Source: an uncultured Actinoplanes sp.
Lineage (GTDB): Bacteria; Actinomycetota; Actinomycetes; Mycobacteriales; Micromonosporaceae
Length of the DNA: 64,000 bases
NCBI RefSeq assembly: GCF_934643405.1
Contig: NZ_CAKUCL010000002.1
Location: 12,557-76,556, forward strand
Reading direction: 5' to 3'
Below are positions 17,420 through 28,700 of this stretch, piece by piece (the stretch's first letter is position 1; each line of letters opens with the position of its first letter). The notes below the pieces were generated by a model. That model ran no database searches, was not told where the DNA came from, and was given only the letters and a program-made list of their open reading frames with translations. Made by a program: the position numbers and the translations under genes.

Positions 17420-17465
17420 TTCGGTCGGCACTGACCAATGACCGAAAGGCCGGGATGGTCCGGCC
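17420..17465 (-). promoter_or_regulatory. Tandem hairpins in the pckG leader
   Basis: Reading toward pckG, GGCCGG and CCGGCC (17460-17465 and 17448-17453) form a six-base stem with a six-base loop. Then TTCGGTC and GACCGAA (17440-17446 and 17420-17426) form a seven-base stem with a 13-base loop. The second stem ends directly against the GGAG ribosome binding site. This could affect translation; no effector can be inferred. Confidence 0.45.
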
Positions 17466-17706
17466 TGGGTCATGGGAGTCACGTCAGCCTAAGGCGCGAA
17501 CACATTTAGTTCATCGGCCTTTCCTGTGGAAGACCGCACAATCCTCGGCATCTTTGCTTACAGACGATCGATTCTTCGTCGTACCTCGCAGTTCCGCGCA
17601 TCAACGGTCGGCAAACGCCCCAGACGGCACCTTTCGCAAAACGGACTTAAAGCCCTAAACTGAGTGAATCGGGCCTCCCTTCTACTCCCGGTCACAGGAG
17701 GCAGGA

Positions 17707-18456
17707 ATGACGACCGATTCGGACACCGAGCTGCTGACGGCAGTGCGGGCGGGCGACTCGGCGGCGTACGGCGTCTTGTACGAACGCCACCGGGATGCCG
17801 CGCGCCGTTTCGCGTACGGGCTGGTCCGTGACCCGGCCGACGTGGACGACCTGGTCGCCGAGACGTTCGCCAAGGTCTTCGCCTCGCTGCGGGCCGGCCG
17901 GGGACCGCTGGTCGCCTTCCGGGCATACCTGCACACCACCATGCGGCACGTCTGCTACCACGGCGCCCGGCGGGACCGCCGGCTGGAGTTCACCGACGAC
18001 CTCACCCGGTACGACGAGGGGCAGCCGTTCACCGATCCGGCCCTGGACCGGCTGGAACGCGCCTACGCCGCGGCCGCCTTCCGTCAGCTGCCGGCCCGCT
18101 GGCGGGACGTCCTGTGGCACACCGCGGTCGAGGGCAACTCCCCCACCGAGGTGGCCGGCATGCTCGGGATGACCCCGAACGCGGTCGCCGTGCTGGCCCA
18201 TCGCGCCCGCGAGGGGCTGCGCAGCCTGTACCTGCAACAGCACGTGGCCGTCGCCGAGCACCCGGAGTGCCGATGGGCCGGTGACCGGCTCGGCGGTCAT
18301 CTGCGGGGCCGGCTCGCGCCGCGCGACGCCAACCGGATGCGCCTGCACCTCGGCTGGTGCGGCGACTGCCGGAGCAGGTTCGCCGAAATCAGCGAGATCG
18401 ACGGGATCCGTCACCGTCCGTACCGACAGCGTCACCATGCCGGTTCGACCGGTTAA
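17707..18456 (+). CDS. ECF-like RNA polymerase sigma factor with C-terminal Cys/His motif
   Basis: 249 residues from ATG 17707, with AGGAGG upstream. Region 2 (about 8-85) has DLVAETFAKVFASL, and region 4 (about 120-180) has the helix-turn-helix NSPTEVAGMLGMTPNAVAVLAHRAREGL. After residue 190 comes an extra domain ending HLGWCGDCRSRF (H-x3-C-x2-C), as in zinc-binding anti-sigma domains, here carried on the sigma itself. No separate anti-sigma gene follows; the next genes are two GtrA proteins. The signal sensed is unknown. Confidence 0.88.
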   Translation: MTTDSDTELLTAVRAGDSAAYGVLYERHRDAARRFAYGLVRDPADVDDLVAETFAKVFASLRAGRGPLVAFRAYLHTTMRHVCYHGARRDRRLEFTDDLTRYDEGQPFTDPALDRLERAYAAAAFRQLPARWRDVLWHTAVEGNSPTEVAGMLGMTPNAVAVLAHRAREGLRSLYLQQHVAVAEHPECRWAGDRLGGHLRGRLAPRDANRMRLHLGWCGDCRSRFAEISEIDGIRHRPYRQRHHAGSTG

Positions 18457-18508
18457 GACTCGCCAACGAAAACGGCGGTACGTGACTACCGCCGGTACTC
18501 TCGGGACC

Positions 18509-19051
18509 GTGCCCGAGTCCTCGCCGCCGCAGTCCTCCGGCCTGCGTGCCAAACTGCGGGCCCTGGTCCGCGAGGTCGGCAAGTTCGGCACGGTGGGCAG
18601 CATCTCCTTCACCATCGACCTGGTGATCTTCAACATCCTGCTGCAGGCGGGCGTGGAGACGCTGTTCGCGAAGACCATCTCCACGGTGATCGCCACCACA
18701 TTCGCATTCGCCGGCAACCGGTTCTGGACGTGGAAGGACCGGGCACACTCGCACATGGCCCGGCAGTACACGATGTTCTTCGTGCTGAACGCGGTCGGCC
18801 TCGGCATCGGCCTGGCCTGCCTCGCGATCAGCCATTACGCGCTCGGGGCGATCTGGCCGGCGCTGCAGAGCAAGCTGGCCGACAACATCTCCGGCTCGCT
18901 GGTCGGCAACGCGTTCGGCACCCTGTTCCGGTTCTGGTCGTACCGGAGATTCGTCTTTCCCGCCGCCGTCGACGAGGACGCGGACGGGCAGCACGAGCAC
19001 ACGGCGGCTAATGTGACGTCGCCGTCCTCTCCCGTACGCGACTCGGCGTAA
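18509..19051 (+). CDS. GtrA-family membrane protein, copy 1
   Basis: 180 residues from GTG 18509; GTG 18482 is also in frame. Four TM helices: about 28-47, 54-70, 86-108 and 124-146. Family features are FGTVGSISFTIDLVIFN, FAGNRFWTWKD and GTLFRFWSYRRFVF. GtrA proteins are thought to flip or handle polyprenyl-linked sugars for surface glycan modification. It is followed 27 bases later by a second GtrA gene of exactly the same length, suggesting a tandem duplication that has since diverged. Confidence 0.88.
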   Translation: MPESSPPQSSGLRAKLRALVREVGKFGTVGSISFTIDLVIFNILLQAGVETLFAKTISTVIATTFAFAGNRFWTWKDRAHSHMARQYTMFFVLNAVGLGIGLACLAISHYALGAIWPALQSKLADNISGSLVGNAFGTLFRFWSYRRFVFPAAVDEDADGQHEHTAANVTSPSSPVRDSA

Positions 19052-19078
19052 TCGCCCTTCCTCTCGTAAGGTAGCCCA

Positions 19079-19621
19079 ATGTCTTCAGCCACTCCGCTGA
19101 TCGCACGCCTGCGCCGTCTCGTGCCGGAAGCCTTCGCGTTCGGTGTCGTGGGCGCCGGAAACACGCTGCTCTACTTCGTGATCACGTGGGTGGCGCTGCC
19201 GATCGGCGCGGTCAAGGCGAGCGTCCTGGCGACGGTCGTGACGACCACGCTGGCGTACTTCGCGAACCGTTATTGGACGTACCGTAATCACACGCGTACT
19301 GCGCTGCGTCGCGAATACACGCTGTTCTTCGCGTTCAACCTGGTCGGCATGGTCATCCAGTCGGGTGCCGTCGCGATCGGCAAGTATGGGTTCGGCCTCA
19401 CCGAGCAGAACGACGAGATGGCCTTCCTCGGCGTGACCGCGATCGGCGTCGTGCTCGGCACGATCTTCCGCTTCTGGGCGTACCGCACGTTCGTCTTCCT
19501 CAAGCCGCCGGTCGACGGCCACGAGGGCGAACTGACCGATCTGGACGCCACGGCCGGCTTCGCGGAGCTGAGCGCCGAGGACGAGCCGGGCAGTGTGGCC
19601 CAGCTGGACGCCACGCGCTAA
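19079..19621 (+). CDS. GtrA-family membrane protein, copy 2
   Basis: 180 residues from ATG 19079. Four TM segments, with FGVVGAGNTLLYFVI, YFANRYWTYRNH and GTIFRFWAYRTFVFL marking the GtrA fold. An acidic C-terminal tail follows (about 150-180). From memory, a GtrA gene next to a PH-domain gene and birA also occurs in mycobacteria. The TAA shares CTAA with the stop of the facing gene. Confidence 0.9.
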   Translation: MSSATPLIARLRRLVPEAFAFGVVGAGNTLLYFVITWVALPIGAVKASVLATVVTTTLAYFANRYWTYRNHTRTALRREYTLFFAFNLVGMVIQSGAVAIGKYGFGLTEQNDEMAFLGVTAIGVVLGTIFRFWAYRTFVFLKPPVDGHEGELTDLDATAGFAELSAEDEPGSVAQLDATR

Positions 19622-20184
19622 CGCCGCCGGAACAGCCGGCGCTTCTCCGGCGCCGGTTCCTCTTCCCCCTCTTCTTCCTCGTCCTCGGGGTGCCGCAGGC
19701 GATCCTGCTCGATCAGCTCGTAGAGCAGCGACTGGACCCGCTGGGCCTGCGGCACCGAGACGAGCACCGCGGCCTGGTCGCCGATCGAGTCGATGGTCAG
19801 CGTGCCGCAGCGGAAGATCCGGTCGAGCAGCGACTGGCTGACCACGTGGTCGTTCACCCGGTTCAGCGGGAGGTCGCGCCGCTCCCGGGCGATCACGCCG
19901 TCCTGCAGCAGGATCCGCTCGTCGGTGAGGACGTAGTGGATGCACCGCCAGATGGCCAGCGGCCGCGCGCCGTACCGGATGCCCTGGTAGAGCATGATGA
20001 CCGCGACCACGGCGAACCCGATCCGGCCGCCGCGGTTGGTCGGCAGCATCACCCACGCCACCGCCGTCACGACCACCGCCAGCAACACGAGCAGGGCCGG
20101 GCGGATCGCCACCCTCCAGTGCGGACGCACGTGGAGGACGACCTCCTCCTCGTCCGCGAGAACCTCGTCCGGGAACGCCACGCG
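19618..20184 (-). CDS. PH-domain (bPH2/YdbS-like) membrane protein
   Basis: 188 residues from GTG 20184, just after the birA stop (20186). Two adjacent TM helices (about 26-45 and 49-68) precede a bacterial PH domain (about 75-160) with YVLTDERILLQDGVIARERRDLPL and CGTLTIDSIG. The last 30 residues are very acidic, then basic. Bacterial PH-domain membrane proteins are widespread and of uncertain function. Probably transcribed with birA upstream. Confidence 0.85.
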   Translation of the reverse strand, partial: RVAFPDEVLADEEEVVLHVRPHWRVAIRPALLVLLAVVVTAVAWVMLPTNRGGRIGFAVVAVIMLYQGIRYGARPLAIWRCIHYVLTDERILLQDGVIARERRDLPLNRVNDHVVSQSLLDRIFRCGTLTIDSIGDQAAVLVSVPQAQRVQSLLYELIEQDRLRHPEDEEEEGEEEPAPEKRRLFRRR

Positions 20185-20185
20185 G

Positions 20186-21040
20186 TCAGCGTACGTGCAG
20201 GACGTCACCCGCCGAGACGCGATGGTCGATGCGTTCAGCCGTCCGGACCACCAGCTGGCCCTGGCCGTCGACCTCGGTCGCCTCGCCGACCAGCTCGCCG
20301 CCGCCGGGCAGCAGCACCCGCACCTCGCGGCCGATCGTCGAGCAGCCCCGCCGATACGCCGCCAGCAGCCCGGACAGTTCCGCGTCGCCGTCCGCCTCCC
20401 GCCAGCCCGCGTACCAGGAGGCGAAACTGCGCAGCAGCTGGCGCAGCAGCGGATCCCGGTCGGTGTTCTCGGCGCCGGCCAGCTTCAGCGAGGTCGCGGG
20501 CACCCCGGTCGTCTCGGGCAGTTCCTCGGCGCGGGTCGACACGTTCAGACCGACGCCGACCACCACGGCGTCGCCGCTCGCCTCGGCGAGGATGCCGGCG
20601 CACTTGCGGTCGCCGGTCAGCAGGTCGTTCGGCCACTTCAGCGCGGCGTCGTCCACCTCGGCCACCCGGCGCACCGTCTCCAGCAGGGCCACCCCGGCCA
20701 GGAGCGGCAACCAGGCGTACGCCGCGGGCGGGACCACCGGCCAGCCCTTCTCCTGGTTCGCCAGTCCCGGGCGCAGCAGGACGCTGAGGTACAGGCCGGC
20801 CCGCGGCGGGGACACCCACTGGCGGTCCCGGCGGCCACGACCGGTCAGCTGCTGCTCGGCGACGATCACGAGGCCCTCGGGCTCACCCCGGCGGGCCGCG
20901 GCGGTGACGTCGGCGTTGGTCGAGCCGGTCTGGGCTCGTACGTCGATCTTGGTCCACAACCCGTCCGGGGTCACCAGGGCGCGGTCGAGCGCCCGGGGCG
21001 ACAGCGGTGGGCGGTCGAGATCGGAGTACGGCGAGGTCAC
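20186..21040 (-). CDS. birA: Biotin--[acetyl-CoA-carboxylase] ligase
   Basis: 284 residues. Attaches biotin to the lysine of the carboxyl carrier domain, here most likely AccA encoded at 35.5 kb. The ligase signature is GRGRRDRQWVSPPRAGLY (about 91-108); KWPNDLL and GVGLNV follow. A C-terminal SH3-like domain (about 230-284) is present. There is no N-terminal DNA-binding domain, so this is a class I (non-repressor) ligase. The neighbouring carboxylase beta gene supports the assignment. Confidence 0.95.
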   Translation of the reverse strand: MTSPYSDLDRPPLSPRALDRALVTPDGLWTKIDVRAQTGSTNADVTAAARRGEPEGLVIVAEQQLTGRGRRDRQWVSPPRAGLYLSVLLRPGLANQEKGWPVVPPAAYAWLPLLAGVALLETVRRVAEVDDAALKWPNDLLTGDRKCAGILAEASGDAVVVGVGLNVSTRAEELPETTGVPATSLKLAGAENTDRDPLLRQLLRSFASWYAGWREADGDAELSGLLAAYRRGCSTIGREVRVLLPGGGELVGEATEVDGQGQLVVRTAERIDHRVSAGDVLHVR

Positions 21041-21062
21041 CGGGTGAGCCTAGTCGCGCTGG

Positions 21063-22265
21063 TCAGTGCGGCGGGTCGGCTGCGTGGCGGCTCACATAGA
21101 AACCGTTGCCGTCCCGCGGAGGTCCGGGGCGTGGGCGGGGACGCGGACGGGGCCGCTCGGATCTCACGTCTTTCTCGTCGCGGCTCGGCCAGTCGCGGCT
21201 GACGCGGCCCTCGCGGCCCTCGCGGCTGTCGCGGCCCTCGCGGCCCTCGCCGCCCGCGCGGCTGGACCACGATCTTGGGAGGCGGATCCGGCCGGCGGGT
21301 TCGTCCGGGCGGCGTGGCCAGGCCGGCACCACCTCGGTGGGTTCCATGGCGACCGGCTCCAGGTCGAAGCCGGTGGCCGGCTCGTACGCGGGCACCGGCG
21401 GGAGGCGTTCCACCTGGACCGGCCACCCATAGCCGTGTGCGGACGGTTCGTGGTCGTCCTCCGCCGCGCCGGGCAGCGGGGTCCAGTAGTCGCCGGCCGG
21501 CAGGTCGTGGTCCTGATACTCGGGACGGATCCAGCCCTCGACCCGGTGGCCCACCCGTCGCGGGGAGCGATCGAGAGGCGGCGCCGCAGCTTCCTCCGGC
21601 TCGTCGCCGGCCGCGCAGGGATCCGCGTCGACGCGGTCGTCGGCATGAGACTCGTCGCCGTGGGCGAGCGGGCGGTAGGCCGCCGCACTTTCGCCGTCGG
21701 CGCGCCGGCCGTGGGCCGCCGCCCTTTCGCCGTCGGCGCGCTGGTCGTAGGCCGCCGCACTTTCGCCGTCGGCGCGCTGCTCGTGGGCGTCGACTCGCTG
21801 GGAGTCCGCTTCGGCGCGCTCGTCGTAGGACGCGGCGCCGTCGTCGCCCTCGGTGTAAGCATCGAGCCGGCGGTGGTCCGGCTCGGCGGGATCGTCGTCG
21901 AATTCGTGCTCGTTCTCCGCCATGAAACCGATCGAGGCCAGCCCACCGCGCTCCTCGTCGTGCGGACCGGACAACGTGCCCGCCGGGGCAACGGCCGGCT
22001 GGAGTGGCTGACCGGACGACCGTCGCCGACCGCGCCGCGACCGCTTTTCCGTACGCCGCAATTCGATCGCATCTTCCGGATGCCGCGCCTCGACAGCGTC
22101 CTCTCGACGGGGCGCCTCGATCGCCCGCACCGCCCCCGCCCGCGACGCTGCCCGCCCCGCACGCCGGCCGCCGGCCCGGCGGAACAACACCGAGCGGAAG
22201 CAGATCAATGTGGCGAGCCCACCGGCGATGAAGGCGAGACCGGCCGCGGTCATCCAGTTCGTCAC
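21063..22265 (-). CDS. Repeat-rich single-TM protein of unknown function
   Basis: About 400 residues from GTG 22265; the ATG at 22253 is equally possible. One TM helix near the N-terminus (about 6-26), then a basic Arg/Ala stretch. A long acidic region follows with three 13-residue repeats of type RADGESAAAYDQ. A Trp/Pro/Tyr-rich segment (GDYWTPLPGAAEDD) comes next. The C-terminus has GREGRDSREGREGR-type charge repeats, an (RP)n run and a terminal FYVSRHAADPPH. No known domain. It looks largely disordered and cytosolic. It is divergent from accD, 115 bases apart. Confidence 0.65.
   Translation of the reverse strand: MTNWMTAAGLAFIAGGLATLICFRSVLFRRAGGRRAGRAASRAGAVRAIEAPRREDAVEARHPEDAIELRRTEKRSRRGRRRSSGQPLQPAVAPAGTLSGPHDEERGGLASIGFMAENEHEFDDDPAEPDHRRLDAYTEGDDGAASYDERAEADSQRVDAHEQRADGESAAAYDQRADGERAAAHGRRADGESAAAYRPLAHGDESHADDRVDADPCAAGDEPEEAAAPPLDRSPRRVGHRVEGWIRPEYQDHDLPAGDYWTPLPGAAEDDHEPSAHGYGWPVQVERLPPVPAYEPATGFDLEPVAMEPTEVVPAWPRRPDEPAGRIRLPRSWSSRAGGEGREGRDSREGREGRVSRDWPSRDEKDVRSERPRPRPRPRPGPPRDGNGFYVSRHAADPPH
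21660..21790 (-). repeat. 39-bp tandem repeats in the membrane-protein gene
   Basis: Three units spaced 39 bases share the plus-strand core GCCGCCG(C/G/A)C(A/C)(C/T)TTTCGCCGTC and encode RADGE(S/R)AAA(Y/H). A fourth, decayed unit reads HEQRADGESAAAY. The codon-level identity indicates recent tandem duplication. Confidence 0.6.
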
Positions 22266-22380
22266 GCCGGGAGTAACGAATGGGGCATTGAGTGCGAAAC
22301 GCACCCGTAGCGACGCCGGGGCTCCCTTCGCATTACGATCATCGCTGGATTCAGCGTCGCCGGAGAGCGTGAGGAACACC

Positions 22381-23963
<1,583 letters not shown>

Positions 23964-23967
<4 letters not shown>

Positions 23968-24617
23968 GTTCCGTGCCTCAGCAGCAGCACGCCGCCGTAT
24001 ATCAGCGCGGCGAGCGAGCCGGCCCAGAACAGGGCCACGAAGAACGCCGTGGAGAGGCCGGTCTGGCCGGCGAGCACGTCGGTGTCCGGCTCTCCGCGGT
24101 CAGCCCATTCCTTGTAGAGCTCCGGAATCTGCCGGACCCCGCCCATCAGCAGGAACCAGACCCAGATGTGCGCGGCGACCATCTGCTGGGCGGCGTCGGC
24201 TCGCATGGCCAGCGCCCACAGGATGGCGCCGGTCATCGGCACCGCGACGAAGCCGAACAGGTTGCGCACCATGAGCAGCAGAATCGCCACCAGTGCCAGC
24301 GACGTCAGCAGAACGGCTCGCGGCGCGATGTCGTGTACCAGCATCCAGGCGCCCGCCAGCCCGAAGATCGACGGTCCGAGGTAGCCGGCCAGGAACGAGA
24401 AAAAGACGGCGAACCACCCGCCGCCGCTGAAGCCGGTCGCGCCGTTACCGCCGCGCATCACCTTGATGTACGTGATCCCGCGGCCGAAAAGCACGCCGAA
24501 CAGCGCATGCCCACCCTCGTGGGCCACGGTGATCGCGTGCGTGGTGTAGCGCCAGAGCGGTCCCGCGGCGACGAAGGCGACCACGCCCGTGGTCCAGGCC
24601 ATGCCGACATCGGCCAT
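23964..24617 (-). CDS. M50B-like membrane metalloprotease, copy 1
   Basis: 217 residues from ATG 24617. The zinc motif HEGGH (HExxH) is at about 33-37 in a membrane helix. Five or six TM segments follow, with the family-typical VRNLFGFVAVPMTGAI. It matches the M50B-like group related to site-2 proteases. I cannot point to the third metal ligand, so activity is not assured. It is the last gene of a minus-strand run: kinase, small TM protein, M50 copy 2, this gene. Confidence 0.8.
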
Positions 24618-24677
24618 GACCGGAAGGTAAATAGGGCGTCAGCTAGATCGCATCGACCGATGGGACAGTCTGTGTGC

Positions 24678-25412
24678 CTACGTGCTGACGGACGGAAGCC
24701 ACTGACCAGCGAGGAGGAAGCCGCCCACGACGAGCGCGGCCACGTCGACGACGAGGAAGAAGCCGACCCAGAACAGCGCCGGTACGTGCGTGATGTGCGC
24801 CAGCTGGTCGGCATCCGAACCGGGCATCCGGCCGCGGCTGCGCAGGCTCTGCAGCTCGAAGACCGGCCGCACGCCGCCGAACAGCAGGAACCACACCCCT
24901 GCGTACGCGAAAACGGCCTGGACCTCAGGCGAGGCGTACCACGACACGGCGACGACGATCGCGCCCGTGATGAGCAGCGACACCACGCCGAACAGGTTGC
25001 GGATGTTGATGAGCATGACCAGCAGCAGCACCACGGCCAGCCAGAGCAGCAGCGTGATCCGGTTGCCGCCGAGCAGCCAGGCACCGAGCACGCCGACCAG
25101 CGACGGCGCGATGTAGCCGCCGAGCAGCGTGAGGATCATGCCGAACCCGGTCGGGCGGCCGGACGACAGCGTCAGACCGGACGTGTCGAACTCCAGCCGG
25201 ATGCCGCGCAGCCGGCGGCCGGTCAGCAGCGCGAACAACGCATGTCCACCCTCGTGGGCGATGGTCACCGCGTTGCGGGCGACCCGCCACACCGGACGGT
25301 ACGCCACCGCCAGCAGCCCCGCGAGCGCGGTGAGCAGCACGACAAGGCCGGGCGGGTCCGGCTGAGCGCCGAGCAGTCTGTCCCAGAGGTCCGTCACACC
25401 GTCGATCGACAC
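24678..25412 (-). CDS. M50B-like membrane metalloprotease, copy 2
   Basis: 244 residues from ATG 25412. HEGGHALF at about 54-61 matches copy 1 exactly over eight residues. INIRNLFGVVSLLITGAI aligns with VRNLFGFV of copy 1, so the two genes are diverged tandem duplicates. Six or so TM segments. Intramembrane or membrane-proximal cleavage is inferred from the family. The start is 24 bases from the stop of the small membrane gene upstream. Confidence 0.82.
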   Translation of the reverse strand: MSIDGVTDLWDRLLGAQPDPPGLVVLLTALAGLLAVAYRPVWRVARNAVTIAHEGGHALFALLTGRRLRGIRLEFDTSGLTLSSGRPTGFGMILTLLGGYIAPSLVGVLGAWLLGGNRITLLLWLAVVLLLVMLINIRNLFGVVSLLITGAIVVAVSWYASPEVQAVFAYAGVWFLLFGGVRPVFELQSLRSRGRMPGSDADQLAHITHVPALFWVGFFLVVDVAALVVGGFLLAGQWLPSVST

Positions 25413-25436
25413 AGCGCGGAACTGTATCCGATCAGG

Positions 25437-25643
25437 CTAGGCGCGCCGGCCGGTCCTCGCCGGTTCGGGACGCCGGGTGACCAGACGTGCGGCGACCACG
25501 CCGCCGGCCAGCACGGCCACCGTCGCGAAGATCGAGAGCATGACCAGAGCACCCGCGGCCGTCGCGAGGATCGCCAGGTCGGCGATCGCCACCAGCATCC
25601 ACAGCGCGAGCGTCGGCTTCCTGCCGTGTCGTCGGCAGTTCAT
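25437..25643 (-). CDS. Small two-TM membrane protein
   Basis: 68 residues from ATG 25643, chosen because GGAGG lies eight bases upstream; the frame is open to 25682. A basic start (MNCRRHGRKP) is followed by two hydrophobic segments (about 11-29 and 33-52) and a basic C-terminal tail. It lies between the kinase (67 bases upstream) and M50 copy 2 (24 bases downstream) on the same strand, so it is probably part of that unit. Function unknown. Confidence 0.65.
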   Translation of the reverse strand: MNCRRHGRKPTLALWMLVAIADLAILATAAGALVMLSIFATVAVLAGGVVAARLVTRRPEPARTGRRA

Positions 25644-25710
25644 GAGACAACCTCCATCCGTGATGCCGGATGAATTACCCATTCATCCGGCTTCACGCAC
25701 CTCGGTTGCG

Positions 25711-28700
25711 CTACTTCGGCTGAAATCCCTGGTAGATGGCCTGCAAATCGCTCTGCGACGCGGCCCAGTCCTCGGGCGAGACATACCAGTTCAGCGAGTA
25801 CGCCGCGTGGTCGTTGACCAGGATGTTCCGCCGCATCACGTGCTGCGGATTGCCGCTGTCGGTGCGGTACGTGTACTCCCAGTCGGCGACGGACTTGAAA
25901 CCGCGCCACTGTACGGGCTTGAGACTGATCCGCTGATAGCTGCTGTACCCGCCTCGGCGGTTGTCCTCCTGGTTCTGCCAGTCCTCGAAGGCGTCGGGCT
26001 GCGGATCGCCGGTGCGGCCCACGATGAGCAGCCGGTTGTTCCACCGGAACCGCAGCTCCTCACCGCCGCCGGACTGGCTCGCGTTCTTCGGCAGCGGCAG
26101 AACCATCGCGGGGGCGCCACCGCTGGCACCGATCGTGCGCAGCTCCCAGCCCGCGGGAAGGTTCGCGGTGGCGGGTGCGCTCGACGCGGCCTTGGACGGC
26201 GTGGTGCTGGGCGTCGTGCTCGGCTGGGTCGCTGCGGCGGCCGGCTGGCTGCCCTGCGTCGTGGCCGGGGTGCTCGGCAGGGGCGCGCCGGCCTGGTCCT
26301 TGGTCTTGTCGCCCCCGTCGCCGCCGACGGCCTGCGCGATCAACGTGATGATCAGGATGAGGGCCAGCAGGAGGATGCCGGCGCCGATCGCGGCCTGACG
26401 GTAGGTGAGGCGGGTGCCGAAGACGGTCACGCCCGGGGACGAACGGACCTCCATCGGCTGCCACGCCGGGCGGGCGGGCCGGTTGAGCGCGGCCACCGGG
26501 GAGACCGGAGCCGCGGCCCCGACCTTGGTCTCCTCGATGTCGGGCTCCGGAGTGGACTTCGACGGACGCGACAAGGGAAAGGCCAGCTCGGGAGCCGGCT
26601 GGGTGGTCCGGGCCGGCTTGTCCTCGGGAGACTTCGCCTTGGCAGCACCCGGCTTGGCCGGCGCCGCGCTCTTCGCCGGCCCGCTCTTCGCGGACGCAGT
26701 GCCCGACGGCCGGGTCTCCGCAGACTGGGTTTCCGCCGGCCTGGCCTCTGCCGCCGGCTTGGCCTCTGCCGACCCGCTCTTTGCCGAGCCGGCCTCGGTC
26801 GGCGCGCTCTGCGCAGAGCCGGCCTCGCTCGGCGCGCTCTTCGCCTGCCCGCTCCCTACCGCAGCAGCTTCCGCCGGCCGGGCCTCCGTCGGCTCAGCCT
26901 CCGCCGGCCCGGTCTCGGCCGACCCAGCCTCCGCCTGCCCGAGCTTCGTCAGCCCAGCCTCCGCCGGCCCGGTCTCGGACGGCCCAGCCTCCGCCGGCCC
27001 GAGCTTCGTCAGCCCAGCCTCGGCCGGTCCGGCCTCCGCGAGCTCGCCCTCTGCCCGGCGGACCTCCGCCGGCGCCGGCTTCGGCTGGTCGGCTGCCCCC
27101 TCGGCCACGGTGGTCGGCTCGTCGGCCTTCGCCGCCGGCTCGGCCTTTGCTGCCGGGTCCGCGATGTCCGCCGCCACCGGCGTCTGCGGCTGCTCGGTGC
27201 TGTCGGCGTCTTCCGCTGCCTTCGCGGGCGCGGCCTTCGCCCGTACGGCGTTGTCCGCCTGCCCGGGCTCGTTCTTCGCGGTCTTCGGCGGCTCGGCCGA
27301 GGGCGCGTTGGTCTTGGTGGGTTGCTTCTGGGCCGGCGTGGTTTTGGCCGTGGTGGACGGGGGAAGCACCGACGTGGCGTCGGCGGGCTTGTTCTGCGGC
27401 TTCGCCTTCGACGCCTTCGACGGCGGGAGCACCGAGGTCGCGTCGGCGTGCGCCGTGGGCTTCGCCTTGGACGGCGGCAGTACGGAGGTCGCGTCGGCGG
27501 CCCTGGACGGCGTGGACTTGGCGGCCGGAGGCTTCTCCTTGGGCGGCAGCACCGAGGTGGCGTCGGCGGCCGGAGGCTTCTGCGCGGCGGGAAGGACCGT
27601 GGTCGGGTCGGCCGGGGCCTTGGGCGCCGACTTAGGTCTCTGCTCCGGTTCGGGGATCAGCGCGGTGGCCTCGGCCAGGGAACGCTCGTGCTCGGGAGCG
27701 GCCTTCTTCCGGCGCGCGGCGGCGACGTCGGCGGCGGTGAAGGAGCCGGCCTCGCCACGGCTTGTCCGGGTGAGCCCGGGGCTGTCGGCGGGATCGGGCC
27801 GGTTCTTGTCAGGGGTCGCCGACGGGTTTTTTGCGGTTGCGGCGCTTCCCCGTCGCGTACCCGGGAGATTGTCCTGAACCGGCGGGCCGTCGACGCGGGT
27901 GGCATCGAGACGCGGGGCATCGACCTTCGGCCCGTCGACCCGGGTGGGCGTGTCGGGACGGCCGACCGGCGCCTTGCCCGGCACATAGACCGGCGGCCGG
28001 CCCTCGCCGGCCGCCGCGCGGCCACCTGCAACGGGAGTCTGACCTGGCGGACTCGCCGGGCGGGCGGGCGCGACGGGAGGACGAGGACCCGGAACGACCG
28101 GCGCCGAACCTGTGGGCGAAGTCACACCCGGAAGAGCGGGCCGTTCCCGCCCGACACCCGGCCGGCGCATGGTCGGGCTCATCGGGAAGGCCAGTTTGGA
28201 CCGGCGCCCGGCCGCGCGGAGCAGCAGGCGTTCGGCCTCCTCGGCGTTGATGCGGTGTGCGGGATCCTTGCGCAGCAGACCGTTGAGCACCGGCTTGAGC
28301 GGACCGGCGTTGCGGGCCGGCGGCGGATTCTCGGTGGCCAGCGCGGCCAGCGTGGCGATCGCCGAGGGGCGGGCGAACGGCGAGGCGCCCTCCACCGCGG
28401 CGTACAGCGTGGCGCCGAGCGACCAGAGATCGGCGGCGGGCCCGGCGGTGCCGTCACGGGCGCGTTCCGGAGCGATGTACGCCGGAGAGCCGAGCACCAG
28501 GCCGGTGCGGGTCACGTTCGGGTCGCCGGGAACCGTGGCCAGGCCGAAGTCGGTGAGCACCACGCGGCCGTCCGCGCCGATCAGCACGTTGCCCGGCTTC
28601 ACGTCGCGGTGCACCACGCCGGCGCGGTGCGCGGCCCGCAGCGCGCCCAGCACGCCCAGGCCGATCTCGGCGGCGCGGACCGGGCTGAACGGGCCGTCGG

